DNA of 64,000 nucleotides from Flavimobilis soli. Lineage in GTDB: Bacteria; Actinomycetota; Actinomycetes; Actinomycetales; Cellulomonadaceae. A model generated the notes under the pieces. It saw only the letters and a list, made by a program, of their open reading frames with translations, was not told the DNA's origin and ran no database searches. Positions 46,369 to 55,310 of this stretch are shown piece after piece. Each line of letters begins with the position of its first letter. Within the stretch, counting starts at the first letter, position 1. The DNA lies in contig NZ_PDJH01000001.1 of the NCBI RefSeq assembly GCF_002564025.1, forward strand, positions 2,046,001 through 2,110,000. The letters run 5' to 3'. The position numbers were made by a program, and so were the translations under genes.

Positions 46369-46400
46369 GGCTGGGGGCGCCCTCCCGGTGACCCCCAGCC
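46369..46400. terminator. hairpin between bldC and the DUF3618 gene
   Basis: A 9-bp stem GGCTGGGGG with CCCCCAGCC around a 14-base loop, 37 bases after the bldC stop, between convergent genes. Confidence 0.6.
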
Positions 46401-46485
46401 GTCAGTGCTCGTCAGCTCCAGCGATACCCTCACGGGGCCGTGGCGGTCCCGTCTTTCGTGTACCCGGAACCAGGAGCCGGTCGGC

Positions 46486-46782
46486 TCAACGCCGCCGGGC
46501 GATCACGAGCGTGACGAGAGCGGTCGCCCCGAGCGCCGCACCGATGAGGATCTTGAGGTTCCGGCTGCGCTCCCGGTCGTGCTGCGGCGCACCCTTGCCG
46601 GTGAGCAGCCCGCGCGCGTCGACCGCGGCCTGCTTGGCCGCCTGCGCCGCCTCCGCCGCGCGCACGCGCGGGTCGAGCCGGCCTGCGAGGGCGTCGACCG
46701 TCCGCGCAAGGTCCGCGCGGGCCGCGAGGACCTCGGCCTCGGCGGCGGGCAGGGAGAGCTGGGGCTCCTTCTCGGCGCTCAT
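46486..46782 (-). CDS. DUF3618 membrane protein
   Basis: 98 residues: an acidic/Ala-rich helix (EAEVLAARADLARTVDALAGRLDPR, the DUF3618 core), then a single membrane helix near the C-terminus (ILIGAALGATALVTLVIARR). Actinobacterial, function unknown, usually paired with a Holin-X protein as here; starts overlap that gene's stop by 4 bases. Confidence 0.82.
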   Translation of the reverse strand: MSAEKEPQLSLPAAEAEVLAARADLARTVDALAGRLDPRVRAAEAAQAAKQAAVDARGLLTGKGAPQHDRERSRNLKILIGAALGATALVTLVIARRR

Positions 46783-47213
46783 CGACGCAGTCCCTTCTTG
46801 ATCTCCTCGACGTCCGTCTTCACGTTGTCGATCGCCTTCTCGGGGACGGGCGGCGTGCCAGCCTTGAGAGCCTTCGCGCCGACCGCGGCGAGGATGCCGA
46901 CGATGATGAGCAGCACCACCCCGACGATCAGGAACGCGAGCCACGGGGCGACGACCTCGGCAAGACCGAGCGCCGCGGCGTCGAACAGCTTGCCGAGCGC
47001 GTAGAGCGAGAGGACCCCGGCGGCCACCAGCAGGCCGGCACCGATGCCGATCTTGGTGAGCTTCGCCTTGAGCTCCGCCTTCGCGAGCGCGATCTCCGCG
47101 CGGACGAGCCGGGTCGTGTGCTCGGTCAGTCTCCCGAAGAGCTCGCCGACCGACGGTTCGTCGTTCTTCGAGGCGCCGGTGCGGGCGCCGTCGCCGTGCA
47201 GCGGGTCAGTCAT
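46779..47213 (-). CDS. actinobacterial Holin-X/DUF1469 family membrane protein
   Basis: 144 residues. An amphipathic helix (VGELFGRLTEHTTRLVRAEIALAKAELK) precedes two membrane helices (about 56-78, 88-115). It matches the 'putative actinobacterial Holin-X' (phage holin family superfamily III) pattern. Despite the name these are chromosomal housekeeping proteins, not phage lysis genes. Start at ATG 47213 in front of TDPLHGDGAR. First gene of a two-gene unit. Confidence 0.85.
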   Translation of the reverse strand: MTDPLHGDGARTGASKNDEPSVGELFGRLTEHTTRLVRAEIALAKAELKAKLTKIGIGAGLLVAAGVLSLYALGKLFDAAALGLAEVVAPWLAFLIVGVVLLIIVGILAAVGAKALKAGTPPVPEKAIDNVKTDVEEIKKGLRR

Positions 47214-47469
47214 GAGGTACCTGCCTTCGTCCGGCCGTTCGCGGTTGCGCCGACACTCCACTCAATCGTGATTCGGAGTGCGAGACAACTGTAGGGCGGC
47301 ACGGAGGAGTCCGCAGACAGGGAGGCCGAGCTGCTGGTGAGAGGGGTGTGGTAGCTCCGGGCGTGCGCCAGGGCGAGAACCGGGACGTCAGGTGCGCAGC
47401 AGGGCGCGCCGACAGACGGTCCGGGACGACGAAGCCCCGCTCCGGGGACCGGGCGGGGCTTCTGAGCTG

Positions 47470-47542
47470 TGGCCACTGGCAGGGTCGAACTGCCGACCTT
47501 TCGATTTTCAGTCGAACGCTCTACCAACTGAGCTAAGTGGCC
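47470..47542 (-). tRNA. tRNA-Phe (GAA)
   Basis: 73 bases. The cloverleaf is complete: acceptor GGCCACT, D loop AGCTCAGTTGGTAGAGC, anticodon loop CTGAAAA (GAA), T arm GGCAGTTCGACCCTGCC. CCA is not encoded. Confidence 0.96.
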
Positions 47543-47583
47543 GTAACCGACGACGCCCGGTCAGGTGACCGGGCGATATCGAG

Positions 47584-47657
47584 CGACCCCGACGGGACTT
47601 GAACCCGCGACCTCCGCCGTGACAGGGCGGCGCGCTAACCAACTGCGCTACGGGGCC
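47584..47657 (-). tRNA. tRNA-Asp (GTC)
   Basis: 74 bases with acceptor GGCCCCG, anticodon loop CTGTCAC (GTC) and T arm GCGGGTTCAAGTCCCGT. It lies 41 bases from tRNA-Phe, same strand. Confidence 0.96.
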
Positions 47658-47701
47658 TTGTGGTGAGACAAGACCTTACTGCATGTCTTACTGGTGCTGC
47701 G

Positions 47702-47774
47702 CACCCCCAACGGGATTCGAACCCGTGCTACCGCCGTGAAAGGGCGGCGTCCTAGGCCGCTAGACGATGGGGGC
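47702..47774 (-). tRNA. tRNA-Glu (TTC)
   Basis: 73 bases with acceptor GCCCCCA, anticodon loop CTTTCAC (TTC) and T arm CACGGGTTCGAATCCCGT. Position 1-72 is a G-T pair. First of the three tRNA genes in transcription order (Glu-Asp-Phe). Confidence 0.95.
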
Positions 47775-47920
47775 CTAGTCGGTTCCGTTGGAGACCTCGG
47801 TAAGCATATGCGTACGACGGCGTCCTGGCAAAATCGGCGTGATCCTGCGGTTGTGAGGCGCTCAGAGGGCGTGTGGAGCCCTCGCTGCCCTCGCGCTACG
47901 ACGCAAGGGATGATGGACGA

Positions 47921-48274
47921 GTGATCGAGATGACCAGGGAGCGGTTCGAGGAGCTCGTGAGCGACGCCCTCGACGAGGTCCCGCAGGACCTGGCCGCCCA
48001 GATGGACAACGTCGTCGTCTTCGTGGAGGACGACGCGCCGCCGGACGACCCGGAGCTGCTCGGCGTCTACGACGGGATCCCGCTCACGGAGCGGGGCGCC
48101 GCGTGGGCCGCCGGCGCGATGCCCGACCGCATCACGATCTTCCGCAACCCGACGCTCGCGATCTGCGAGACGGAGGAGGACGTCGTCGAGGAGGTGCGGA
48201 TCACCGTGGTCCACGAGATCGCGCACCACTTCGGCATCGACGACGACAAGCTCCACGAGCTCGGCTGGGCCTGA
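47921..48274 (+). CDS. metallopeptidase of the minimal zincin family (DUF1025)
   Basis: 117 residues, a small neutral zinc protease fold. The active site is VVHEIAHHFGIDDDKLHELGW: HExxH plus a third ligand downstream. MTRERFEELVSDALDEVP and the acidic VVVFVEDDAPPDDPELLGVY region are typical. Role in the cell is unknown. GTG (47921) or ATG (47930) are both possible starts. The next gene (galE) follows at 71 bases. Confidence 0.85.
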   Translation: MIEMTRERFEELVSDALDEVPQDLAAQMDNVVVFVEDDAPPDDPELLGVYDGIPLTERGAAWAAGAMPDRITIFRNPTLAICETEEDVVEEVRITVVHEIAHHFGIDDDKLHELGWA

Positions 48275-48345
48275 CCAGGACTCGCCCGAGGTCTGGGCCC
48301 TCCGGTCGCTGCGGTGAGCCAGGCCGGCTCGATAGGATCGTGAGC

Positions 48346-49329
48346 ATGACCACCCTCGTCACCGGCGGAGCCGGGTACATCGGAGCACACGTCGTCCGTC
48401 TTCTCGAGCAGCGGGGGGAGCGAGTCGTTGTCGTCGACGACCTCTCGACGGGCTCGGCCTCCCGGATCGGCGACGCCGTCCTGGTGAAGCTCGACGTCGC
48501 GTCGCCCGAGGCGGTCGGGGTGCTGACCGCCACGATGCGCGAGCACGGGGTCGACGCGGTCATCCACTTCGCCGCGCGCAAGCAGGTGGGGGAGTCGGTC
48601 GAGCGTCCGGCCTACTACTACCAGCAGAACGTCGGCGGCCTCACCAACGTCATCACCGCGATGGAGGCGGCCACGGTCGACCGCCTCGTGTTCTCCTCCT
48701 CCGCCGCGACCTACGGCAACCCGTCCTCGGCGGTCGTCGAGGAGAAGCTGCACGCGGAGCCCATCAACCCGTACGGCGAGACCAAGCTCATCGGCGAGTG
48801 GCTGGGCCGTGCGGCCGCCCGCGCGTGGGGCCTGCGCTTCGTCGCGCTGCGCTACTTCAACGTCGCCGGTGCCGGCTGGGACGACCTGGGCGACCCGGCG
48901 GTGCTCAACCTCGTGCCGATGGTCCTCGAGCGTCTGGGCCGCGGCGAGAAGCCCCTGATCTTCGGGGACGACTACCCGACGCCCGACGGCACCTGCATCC
49001 GCGACTACATCCATGTCCGTGACCTCGCCGAGGCGCACATCGCCGCGATCGACTACCTGGGCAAGGACGAGCGTCCGCACGACACGTTCAACGTCGGCAC
49101 CGGCAAGGGCGCCTCGGTCCGCGAGGTGATCGACCAGATCGGCGTCGCGTCCGGCCTCGACGCGACGCCCGAGATCCGGGGGCGCCGCGCGGGCGACCCG
49201 GCGCAGCTCGTCGCCTCCCCGGACCGCATCAACGAGGTGCTCGGCTGGAAGGCCCAGCACTCGTTCGAGGAGATCGTGGCGTCCGCGTGGAGCGCCTGGC
49301 AGGCGGGGCCGCGTCGCATCGACGTCTGA
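48346..49329 (+). CDS. galE: UDP-glucose 4-epimerase GalE
   Basis: A 327-residue NAD-dependent extended SDR that interconverts UDP-glucose and UDP-galactose. NAD binding TGGAGYIGAHVVRLL, SSSAATYG (catalytic Ser/Thr), PYGETK (Tyr-Lys pair), RYFNVAGA, and DGTCIRDYIHVRDLAEAH are all present. The galactose or cell-wall context is not visible nearby. Confidence 0.92.
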   Translation: MTTLVTGGAGYIGAHVVRLLEQRGERVVVVDDLSTGSASRIGDAVLVKLDVASPEAVGVLTATMREHGVDAVIHFAARKQVGESVERPAYYYQQNVGGLTNVITAMEAATVDRLVFSSSAATYGNPSSAVVEEKLHAEPINPYGETKLIGEWLGRAAARAWGLRFVALRYFNVAGAGWDDLGDPAVLNLVPMVLERLGRGEKPLIFGDDYPTPDGTCIRDYIHVRDLAEAHIAAIDYLGKDERPHDTFNVGTGKGASVREVIDQIGVASGLDATPEIRGRRAGDPAQLVASPDRINEVLGWKAQHSFEEIVASAWSAWQAGPRRIDV

Positions 49330-49413
49330 CCTGAGCGGGCCGGGACGGGCGGGGACACGCCCCGTTCGTCTCGGCTTCCGACCTGCGCCGTCTCATCGGT
49401 CTACCATCCGACC

Positions 49414-50886
49414 ATGACCGCCGACGAAGCGGGGCTCAACGACGAGCCCGACCTCACCGATCGCCCGACGTCGCTCTCTCCCGCAGCTCCCGTGCGCAAG
49501 CGCACCGTGGCCGCGTGGGCCCTGTGGGACTGGGGTTCCGCGGCGTTCAACGCCGTCATCACGACCTTCGTGTTCACGCGATGGATCACGTCGAGCGACT
49601 TCGTCGCGCGCGACGTCGTCGACGCGGCCGAGGCCGAGAAGGTCGCCGGCGTGGCGAAGGGCCCCGCAAAGCTCCTGCTTGACGGCGTCCTCGCCGACCA
49701 CTCCGCGTGGCTCGGCTGGGGCCTCGCGATCGCCGGCGTGCTCATCGCGGTGAGCGCGCCCGTCGTCGGCGCCCGTTCGGACGACGGCGGGCGCCGCCGC
49801 CGCTGGCTCGCGGTCAACACGTTCGTCACGGTCGCCATCAGCGCCGCGATGTTCTTCGTGACGCCCGATCCCGACAACCTCACGGGCAACCTGCTCCTGG
49901 GCATCACGCTGCTGGCGGCGGGCAACATCTTCTTCGAGCTCGCGTCGGTCAACTACAACGCGACGCTCACGCAGGTCTCGACCTCGGCGAACGTCGGACG
50001 CGTCTCAGGCATCGGCTGGGGCGCCGGCTACATCGGCGGGATCGTGCTGCTGCTCATCCTGTTCGTCGGTTTCATCAACCCGGAGGTCGGCTGGTTCGGC
50101 GTGGGGGACGACGCCGGGCTGCGGTACCGCGTCGCCGTCCTGTTCTCCGCGGTGTGGTTCGCGGTCTTCGCACTGCCCGTGCTGTTCGCCGTCCCCGAGG
50201 TGCCGCCGTCGCCGACGCGTGCGCGTCTCGGCGTCGCGGGCGCGTACCGCAAGCTGTTCAGCGACGTCGCGGCCCTGTGGCGCGAGCGCCGCGACGTCGT
50301 GCGGTTCCTCATCGCCTCGGCCGTGTACCGCGACGGGCTCGCGGGCGTCTTCACGTTCGGCGCGGTGATCGGGGCGGGGACGTTCGGCTTCTCCAGCTCC
50401 GAGATCATCGTCTTCGCGATCGCGGCGAACGTCGTCGCGGGCCTCGCTACGATCGCCGCGGGGTTCCTCGAGGACCGCCTCGGACCGAAGCGGGTGATCG
50501 TCGGGTCCCTCGTCGGCCTCGTCGTCTCGGGCGTCGCGGTGTTCTTCCTGCACGACGCCGGTCAGGGCGCGTTCTGGGTGTTCGGCCTGCTCCTGTGCCT
50601 CTTCGTCGGGCCCGCCCAGTCCGCGAGCCGCACGATGCTCGCGCGGCGCATCCCGGCGGGTCGCGAGTCCGAGATCTTCGGGCTGTACGCGACGACGGGG
50701 CGCGCCGCGAGCTTCATGGCGCCTGCCGCGTTCTCGACGTTCATCGCGATCTCGGGTGCGCAGTACTGGGGGATCCTCGGCATCATGGTCGTCCTGCTCG
50801 TGGGGCTGCTGCTTCTCGTGCCGATCCCGGACGGTGCGCGCGAGGACGACGTCGTGGGCGCGCGGCGCGACGACGTCCCGGCGTAA
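49414..50886 (+). CDS. UMF1-family MFS transporter
   Basis: A 490-residue carrier with 12 helices of the UMF1 (Atg22-like) family, shown by AAWALWDWGSAAFNAVITTFVF at the start, LGWGLAIAGVLIAVSAPVVG, and GKEFLYNATL-like FELASVNYNATLTQ. The family includes vacuolar amino-acid effluxers and bacterial proteins of unknown substrate. A hydrolase gene follows after 39 bases, possibly an operon. Confidence 0.86.
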   Translation: MTADEAGLNDEPDLTDRPTSLSPAAPVRKRTVAAWALWDWGSAAFNAVITTFVFTRWITSSDFVARDVVDAAEAEKVAGVAKGPAKLLLDGVLADHSAWLGWGLAIAGVLIAVSAPVVGARSDDGGRRRRWLAVNTFVTVAISAAMFFVTPDPDNLTGNLLLGITLLAAGNIFFELASVNYNATLTQVSTSANVGRVSGIGWGAGYIGGIVLLLILFVGFINPEVGWFGVGDDAGLRYRVAVLFSAVWFAVFALPVLFAVPEVPPSPTRARLGVAGAYRKLFSDVAALWRERRDVVRFLIASAVYRDGLAGVFTFGAVIGAGTFGFSSSEIIVFAIAANVVAGLATIAAGFLEDRLGPKRVIVGSLVGLVVSGVAVFFLHDAGQGAFWVFGLLLCLFVGPAQSASRTMLARRIPAGRESEIFGLYATTGRAASFMAPAAFSTFIAISGAQYWGILGIMVVLLVGLLLLVPIPDGAREDDVVGARRDDVPA

Positions 50887-50925
50887 CCTGCTGACCAGGA
50901 CCGACGGACCGCACAGGGGGTGCCG

Positions 50926-51843
50926 ATGCGCTGGGTCGCAGACGAGCTCGACGGCTTCGAGAAGGCGACGTTCGACCTCGAGGGGGACGACGACGGTCCT
51001 GTCGTCGCGACGCTCGTGCGGCGGGTGCAGCCCGAGGGGGCGCCAGCGCGCCGTCGGGCCGTGCTCTACGTGCACGGCTACAACGACTACTTCTTCCAGA
51101 CGCACCTCGCCCAGCGCTGGGAGGACGAGGGGTACGACTTCTACGCGCTCGACCTGCGCCGGTGCGGGCGCTCGTGGCGGCCGTGGCAGCTGCCGCACTT
51201 CGTCGACGACCTGCGCGACTACCGGCCCGAGCTGACCGAGGCGGCGGCGTGGATCCGGCGGTCGCACGACGTGCTGGCCGTCAACGCGCACTCGACCGGT
51301 GGGCTCACAGCGAGCCTGTGGGCGCACTCGTTGCGGAGGAAGGTCGCGGTCGACGCGCTCGTGCTCAACTCGCCGTGGTTCGACCTCGCGGCGCCGTGGT
51401 TCGACCGTGAGGTCGCGACGCGGGTGCTCGACGTCGTCGGGCCGCTCGGGCCGACGTACGTGATCAACGACGGACCGTCGACGTACGCCCAGCGCCTCCA
51501 CGTCGCGGGCGGGGGCGAGTGGGACTACGACGTCGCGCTCAAGAACCCCGACGGTGTACCGGTGCGTGCAGCCTGGCTGCGCGCCGTGCGACGCGGGCAT
51601 CGCCGTCTCGCGCGTGGGCTCGCGGTGCGCTGCCCGGTTCTCGTCTGCACGAGCGACCGGTCAGGTCCTGACGGTGACGAGGTCCTCGACGTCGAGCAGA
51701 TCGAGGCGCGGGCCAAGCAGGTCGGCGAGGACGTCACGCTCGCGAAGATCCCGGGCGGCGTGCACGACCTTGCGCTGTCGCCCGAGCCGGCGCGCGAGCA
51801 GTACCTCGCTACCGTGTTCGACTGGCTGTCCCAGAAGCTGTGA
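50926..51843 (+). CDS. alpha/beta hydrolase (serine aminopeptidase S33/monoacylglycerol lipase-like)
   Basis: 305 residues. AVLYVHGYNDYFFQTHLAQR is the oxyanion strand, DFYALDLRRCGRSWRP the following turn, and the nucleophile serine is in NAHSTGG. The catalytic Asp/His are probable in the C-terminal part (VCTSDRSGPDGDEV and GGVHDLALS). Lipase or esterase is likely; substrate unknown. The ATG at 50926 has AGGGGG six bases upstream and is preferred over an in-frame GTG six bases earlier. Confidence 0.83.
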   Translation: MRWVADELDGFEKATFDLEGDDDGPVVATLVRRVQPEGAPARRRAVLYVHGYNDYFFQTHLAQRWEDEGYDFYALDLRRCGRSWRPWQLPHFVDDLRDYRPELTEAAAWIRRSHDVLAVNAHSTGGLTASLWAHSLRRKVAVDALVLNSPWFDLAAPWFDREVATRVLDVVGPLGPTYVINDGPSTYAQRLHVAGGGEWDYDVALKNPDGVPVRAAWLRAVRRGHRRLARGLAVRCPVLVCTSDRSGPDGDEVLDVEQIEARAKQVGEDVTLAKIPGGVHDLALSPEPAREQYLATVFDWLSQKL

Positions 51844-51981
51844 ACAGGGCGGCCGCCGCCCAGACAGCGGCGGCGAGCCCGACTCGTCGGCCTGCGCGTG
51901 CTCTCATCGTGGCCCTGCGCGGACCCGGCCGGGTGGACGGACCGTGGAGGTCTCGTCGGCTCTGCGGGGTGGTTCTGCAGG

Positions 51982-52869
51982 TCAGGCTGCTGCGCCAGGT
52001 GGAGGCTGGGTCGCGGCGAGCGCAGCGCGGAGCTCGCGCGGGGTGTTCGTCGTGAGCTCTCCGACGCCGAGGCTCACGAGGAACTCCGCGTCCGCGACGT
52101 CGTCGACCGTCCACACCCGCAGCGTCCGGCCCTGCGCGACGAGGTCCCGCACCTCGTCAGGGTGCGCGCGGCACCAGGCGACGGACGGGCCGAAGCCGCC
52201 GACCGCGCCGTCGGCCACGAGAGCCAGGCCCCGGCCGACCGCGGCGCGCGCGGACGCGACGGCCTCGGGCGTCGCCTCGGTGCCCGGCGCAAGATCCTCG
52301 ACGAGGGCAGCGTCCGAGAGCTCGTCGACGAGGAGCATGAGCGCGTCGCCCGGGACGTCGGACGCGAGGTGCTCGAGCGACGACGTCGAGAAGCTCATGA
52401 AGCAGACGGTCACGTCGGACTCGCCGAGACGCCCGCTCGCCGAGTCCCACGCGTGCGCGCGCAGCGCGGCAAGCGTCGCGTCCTCGAGGGCGTGCCCGAA
52501 CGGGCTCGGGTGCTTGAGCTCGACGACGAGCACGACCGGCCGGTCCGCCTCGATCGCGAGCGCCGCGAGCTCGCCGAGCGTGAGGACCTGCGCGGCTGCG
52601 TCACCGTGCGAGGTCGGCAGGTCGGCGGTGCGCCAGGAGAACGTGTCGAGGCCGCGCAGCTCCGCGAGTGTGCGGTCGTGCAGGTCACCCGTCGCGTCGC
52701 TCGTACGGTCGAGCGTCGGGTCGTGCCACAGCACGACCTCGCCGTCCGCCGTGAGCTGGACGTCGCACTCGAGGCCGTCCGCGCCGTCGGCGAGCGCCTG
52801 CACATAGGCCGCGCGCGTGTGCTCGGCGTACGCGGTGCTCGCGCCCCGGTGCGCGATGAACGTCGTCAT
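51982..52869 (-). CDS. glycerophosphodiester phosphodiesterase
   Basis: 295 residues of the GDPD family, cytoplasmic (no signal). FIAHRGASTAYAEHTRAAY, LECDVQLTADGEVVLWHDPTLDR and VELKHPS supply the metal and catalytic residues (His, Glu, Asp). It cleaves glycerophosphodiesters to glycerol-3-phosphate and an alcohol. The C-terminus is Pro/Ala-rich. Monocistronic. Confidence 0.9.
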   Translation of the reverse strand: MTTFIAHRGASTAYAEHTRAAYVQALADGADGLECDVQLTADGEVVLWHDPTLDRTSDATGDLHDRTLAELRGLDTFSWRTADLPTSHGDAAAQVLTLGELAALAIEADRPVVLVVELKHPSPFGHALEDATLAALRAHAWDSASGRLGESDVTVCFMSFSTSSLEHLASDVPGDALMLLVDELSDAALVEDLAPGTEATPEAVASARAAVGRGLALVADGAVGGFGPSVAWCRAHPDEVRDLVAQGRTLRVWTVDDVADAEFLVSLGVGELTTNTPRELRAALAATQPPPGAAA

Positions 52870-53000
52870 GCCTCGACGGTAGCGGGGGCGGTGCGCCGGT
52901 GTCGCTGGGCGCGCCCGCCACGACCGGTGGCGAGGGCGTGGTGCGCACGGCAGGATGGGGCGGCTGCCGCGAGGGCGGCGGGTCCAAGGAAGGAGCGCGG

Positions 53001-53435
53001 ATGATCGGTGCGGCTGGGGTCTGGGTCGTGCTCGGAGTGCTCGTGTGGCTCGCTCTGCTCGTCGCTGCGATCGTCCTGCTCGCCAAGGGGGCGCGAGGTC
53101 GCCCGAAGGTCGCGCGCGTCGCGGTCGAGGGGCGCGTCGTGCAGCGGTGGCAGCTCGGCGGCAACGCCCACACGATCGAGTTCGACTACCCGCTGCCCGA
53201 CGGCACGTGGAGGCGTGCGCGAGGCCGCCTGCCGATGATCTTCAAGCCGTACGCGGACGGTCAGCCGATCACCGTCTACGTCGACCCGCGGAACCCCGAC
53301 GACGTCGTCGTCGACCCGGAGAAGAACGGCAACTCGCGGATGATGTTCGTCGGCGTCGTGCTGCTGTTCATCGCGGTCACGATCGGCGGGCTGGGCTTCG
53401 CCGCGCTCGCTATCGTCTCGCAGCTGCCGCGCTGA
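53001..53435 (+). CDS. DUF3592 membrane protein
   Basis: 144 residues: an N-terminal helix, a beta-rich domain (VVQRWQLGGNAHTIEFDYPL, KPYADGQPITVYVDPRNPDD, the DUF3592 pattern) and a C-terminal helix. Probably an inner-membrane protein with an outside domain; function unknown. AGGAGCG precedes the ATG at 53001. Confidence 0.8.
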   Translation: MIGAAGVWVVLGVLVWLALLVAAIVLLAKGARGRPKVARVAVEGRVVQRWQLGGNAHTIEFDYPLPDGTWRRARGRLPMIFKPYADGQPITVYVDPRNPDDVVVDPEKNGNSRMMFVGVVLLFIAVTIGGLGFAALAIVSQLPR

Positions 53436-53641
53436 GCAGGAGCGCCGGCGCGCGCCGTCGCACCGAAGGGCCGGCGGCCGCAGGTCAGGCTGCCGGGCGC
53501 GGAGAGCGTGAGGCCTGTGAGCCCCCTCACTGATGTCGCCGTGAAAAATCGCGAGCGCTCGACCCGAGATCTCACCTACCGATCGGGAAACAGACGCCGT
53601 TCGCGACCAGGCGACCGGCCACCTACCCGATGGAGCTAGTG

Positions 53642-55264
53642 ATGTCCGACGTGCCCGCCCAGTCCAGGAGCTTCTTCTCTCGCCTCCAGGACCTCAGCAT
53701 CCGCAGCAAGGTGCTCGCGGCGGTCGTCGTCGCCGCAGCGATGGCCGTGCTGGTGGGCGTGCTCGGGCTGGTCGCTCTCGGCAGCTCCGCCCAGAACACC
53801 GAGGACCTCTACGAGGACAACATCCTCGGCATCCGCTACGTGGCCAACATGCGGTACTCGAGCGCGCAGATGCGGATCGCTGTGCGGGACGCCGCGATGG
53901 CGAGCGCCCAGGCCGCCAGGGACGAGGCCTTCGCGCAGCTCGACGCAGCAGAGGAGGTCTTCCGGAAGGCGCAGGCCAGCTACGCGGCGACGAACCTCGA
54001 CACCTCGCGCAGGGCGACGCTCGAGACGCTCAGCACGAGCATCGACCAGTACCTCGAGCTCCAGCGCGGCGACCTCGCCCGGCTCGCGAACGCCGGTGAC
54101 GTCGCCGGATGGGTCCAGGCCAACGAGAGCCGCGGCACGGACGTGACGAACACGGTCGTCGACAGCCTCAGCGCGCTGCTCGACGCCGAGAACGCCGAGG
54201 CGAGCGAGGCCGTCGACCGCTCGAACGCGGCGTACAAGTCCCAGAGCCTGGTGTCCATCGTGATCCTCGTCGTCGGCGGGCTCGTCGCGCTCGTCCTCGG
54301 CTGGTTCGTCGCGGGGGGCGTCGCGCGCAGCACCAAGGCGGTGCAGAACGTCGTCGAGGGGCTCGCCGAGGGCGATCTCACCCGCGAGGCCGGACTGCAG
54401 TCGCGCGACGAGCTCGGTCGTATGGGTGCTGCGCTCGACGACGCGCTGAGCAGCCTGCGCTCGGTCATGGAGTCGGTCGTCCGGTCGTCCGACTCGGTGG
54501 CCGCCGCGTCGGAGCAGCTCTCGGCGAGCTCGCACCAGATCGCCGCCGGCGCCGAGGAGACCTCCGCGCAGGCCGCCGTCGTCTCGGACGCCGCCGTCCA
54601 GGTCTCGGGCAACGTCCAGACTGTTGCCGCGGGCGCCGAGCAGATGGGTGCCTCGATCCGTGAGATCGCCCAGAACGCCTCCGAGGCTGCGGGCGTCGCG
54701 AGCCGCGCGACGAGCCAGGCCGCGAACGCGACGGACACCGTCTCGCGCCTGGGTGCGTCGAGCCAGGAGATCGGAGCGGTCGTCAAGTCGATCACCTCGA
54801 TCGCCGAGCAGACGAACCTCCTCGCGCTCAACGCGACGATCGAGGCTGCGCGTGCGGGCGAGGCCGGCAAGGGCTTCGCGGTCGTCGCGAGCGAGGTCAA
54901 GGACCTCGCCCAGGAGACGGCCCGCGCGACCGAGGACATCGCCCGCAAGGTCGAGGCCATCCAGGCCGACACCGACAACGCCGTCCACGCCATCACCGAG
55001 ATCTCCGACGTCATCGCCAAGATCAACGACTACCAGCTCACGATCGCCTCGGCCGTCGAGGAGCAGACCGCCACCACCAACGAGATGAGCCGTAACGTCG
55101 CCGACGCCGCTTCGAGCGCCGGTGAGATCGCCTCGAACATCACCGGGGTGTCGGGCGCCGCGGACTCGACCACGCAGGCGCTGGCGCAGACGACCTCTGC
55201 GGTCAACGAGCTCGCGAAGATGGCGTCCGACCTGCGGGCCTCAGTCTCGACCTTCCGCTACTGA
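53642..55264 (+). CDS. methyl-accepting chemotaxis protein
   Basis: 540 residues. Helix 1 (about 24-46) and helix 2 (about 200-222) bracket a four-helix sensor domain (4HB_MCP type, residues 47-198). HAMP follows (SRDELGRMGAALDDALSSLR), then the signalling domain with the hairpin tip SIAEQTNLLALNATIEAARAG. No C-terminal NWETF receptor-methylase pentapeptide. It implies a motile cell. The ATG at 53642 has GGAG six bases upstream. A terminator follows. The ligand is unknown. No other chemotaxis gene is near. Confidence 0.92.
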   Translation: MSDVPAQSRSFFSRLQDLSIRSKVLAAVVVAAAMAVLVGVLGLVALGSSAQNTEDLYEDNILGIRYVANMRYSSAQMRIAVRDAAMASAQAARDEAFAQLDAAEEVFRKAQASYAATNLDTSRRATLETLSTSIDQYLELQRGDLARLANAGDVAGWVQANESRGTDVTNTVVDSLSALLDAENAEASEAVDRSNAAYKSQSLVSIVILVVGGLVALVLGWFVAGGVARSTKAVQNVVEGLAEGDLTREAGLQSRDELGRMGAALDDALSSLRSVMESVVRSSDSVAAASEQLSASSHQIAAGAEETSAQAAVVSDAAVQVSGNVQTVAAGAEQMGASIREIAQNASEAAGVASRATSQAANATDTVSRLGASSQEIGAVVKSITSIAEQTNLLALNATIEAARAGEAGKGFAVVASEVKDLAQETARATEDIARKVEAIQADTDNAVHAITEISDVIAKINDYQLTIASAVEEQTATTNEMSRNVADAASSAGEIASNITGVSGAADSTTQALAQTTSAVNELAKMASDLRASVSTFRY

Positions 55265-55273
55265 CGCGCCCGA

Positions 55274-55310
55274 GCGGCCCCGGTGCTCAGCGTGCTGGCA
55301 CCGGGGCCGC
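55274..55310. terminator. hairpin between the chemoreceptor and the monooxygenase gene
   Basis: A perfect 13-bp stem GCGGCCCCGGTGC (55274-55286) with 55298-55310. It spans the end of the convergent monooxygenase gene. Confidence 0.8.

Noticed and set aside
46486..47213. Phage holin implying prophage
   Set aside because: Holin-X/DUF1469 with DUF3618 is a chromosomal actinobacterial pair; no phage genes are near.
47470..47774. tRNA cluster as an integration site
   Set aside because: No integrase gene or duplicated tRNA 3' end is seen nearby.
53436..53641. Motility sigma-factor promoter before the chemoreceptor
   Set aside because: TGAA followed at about 15 bases by ACCCGAGA is only a partial match; not good enough to list.
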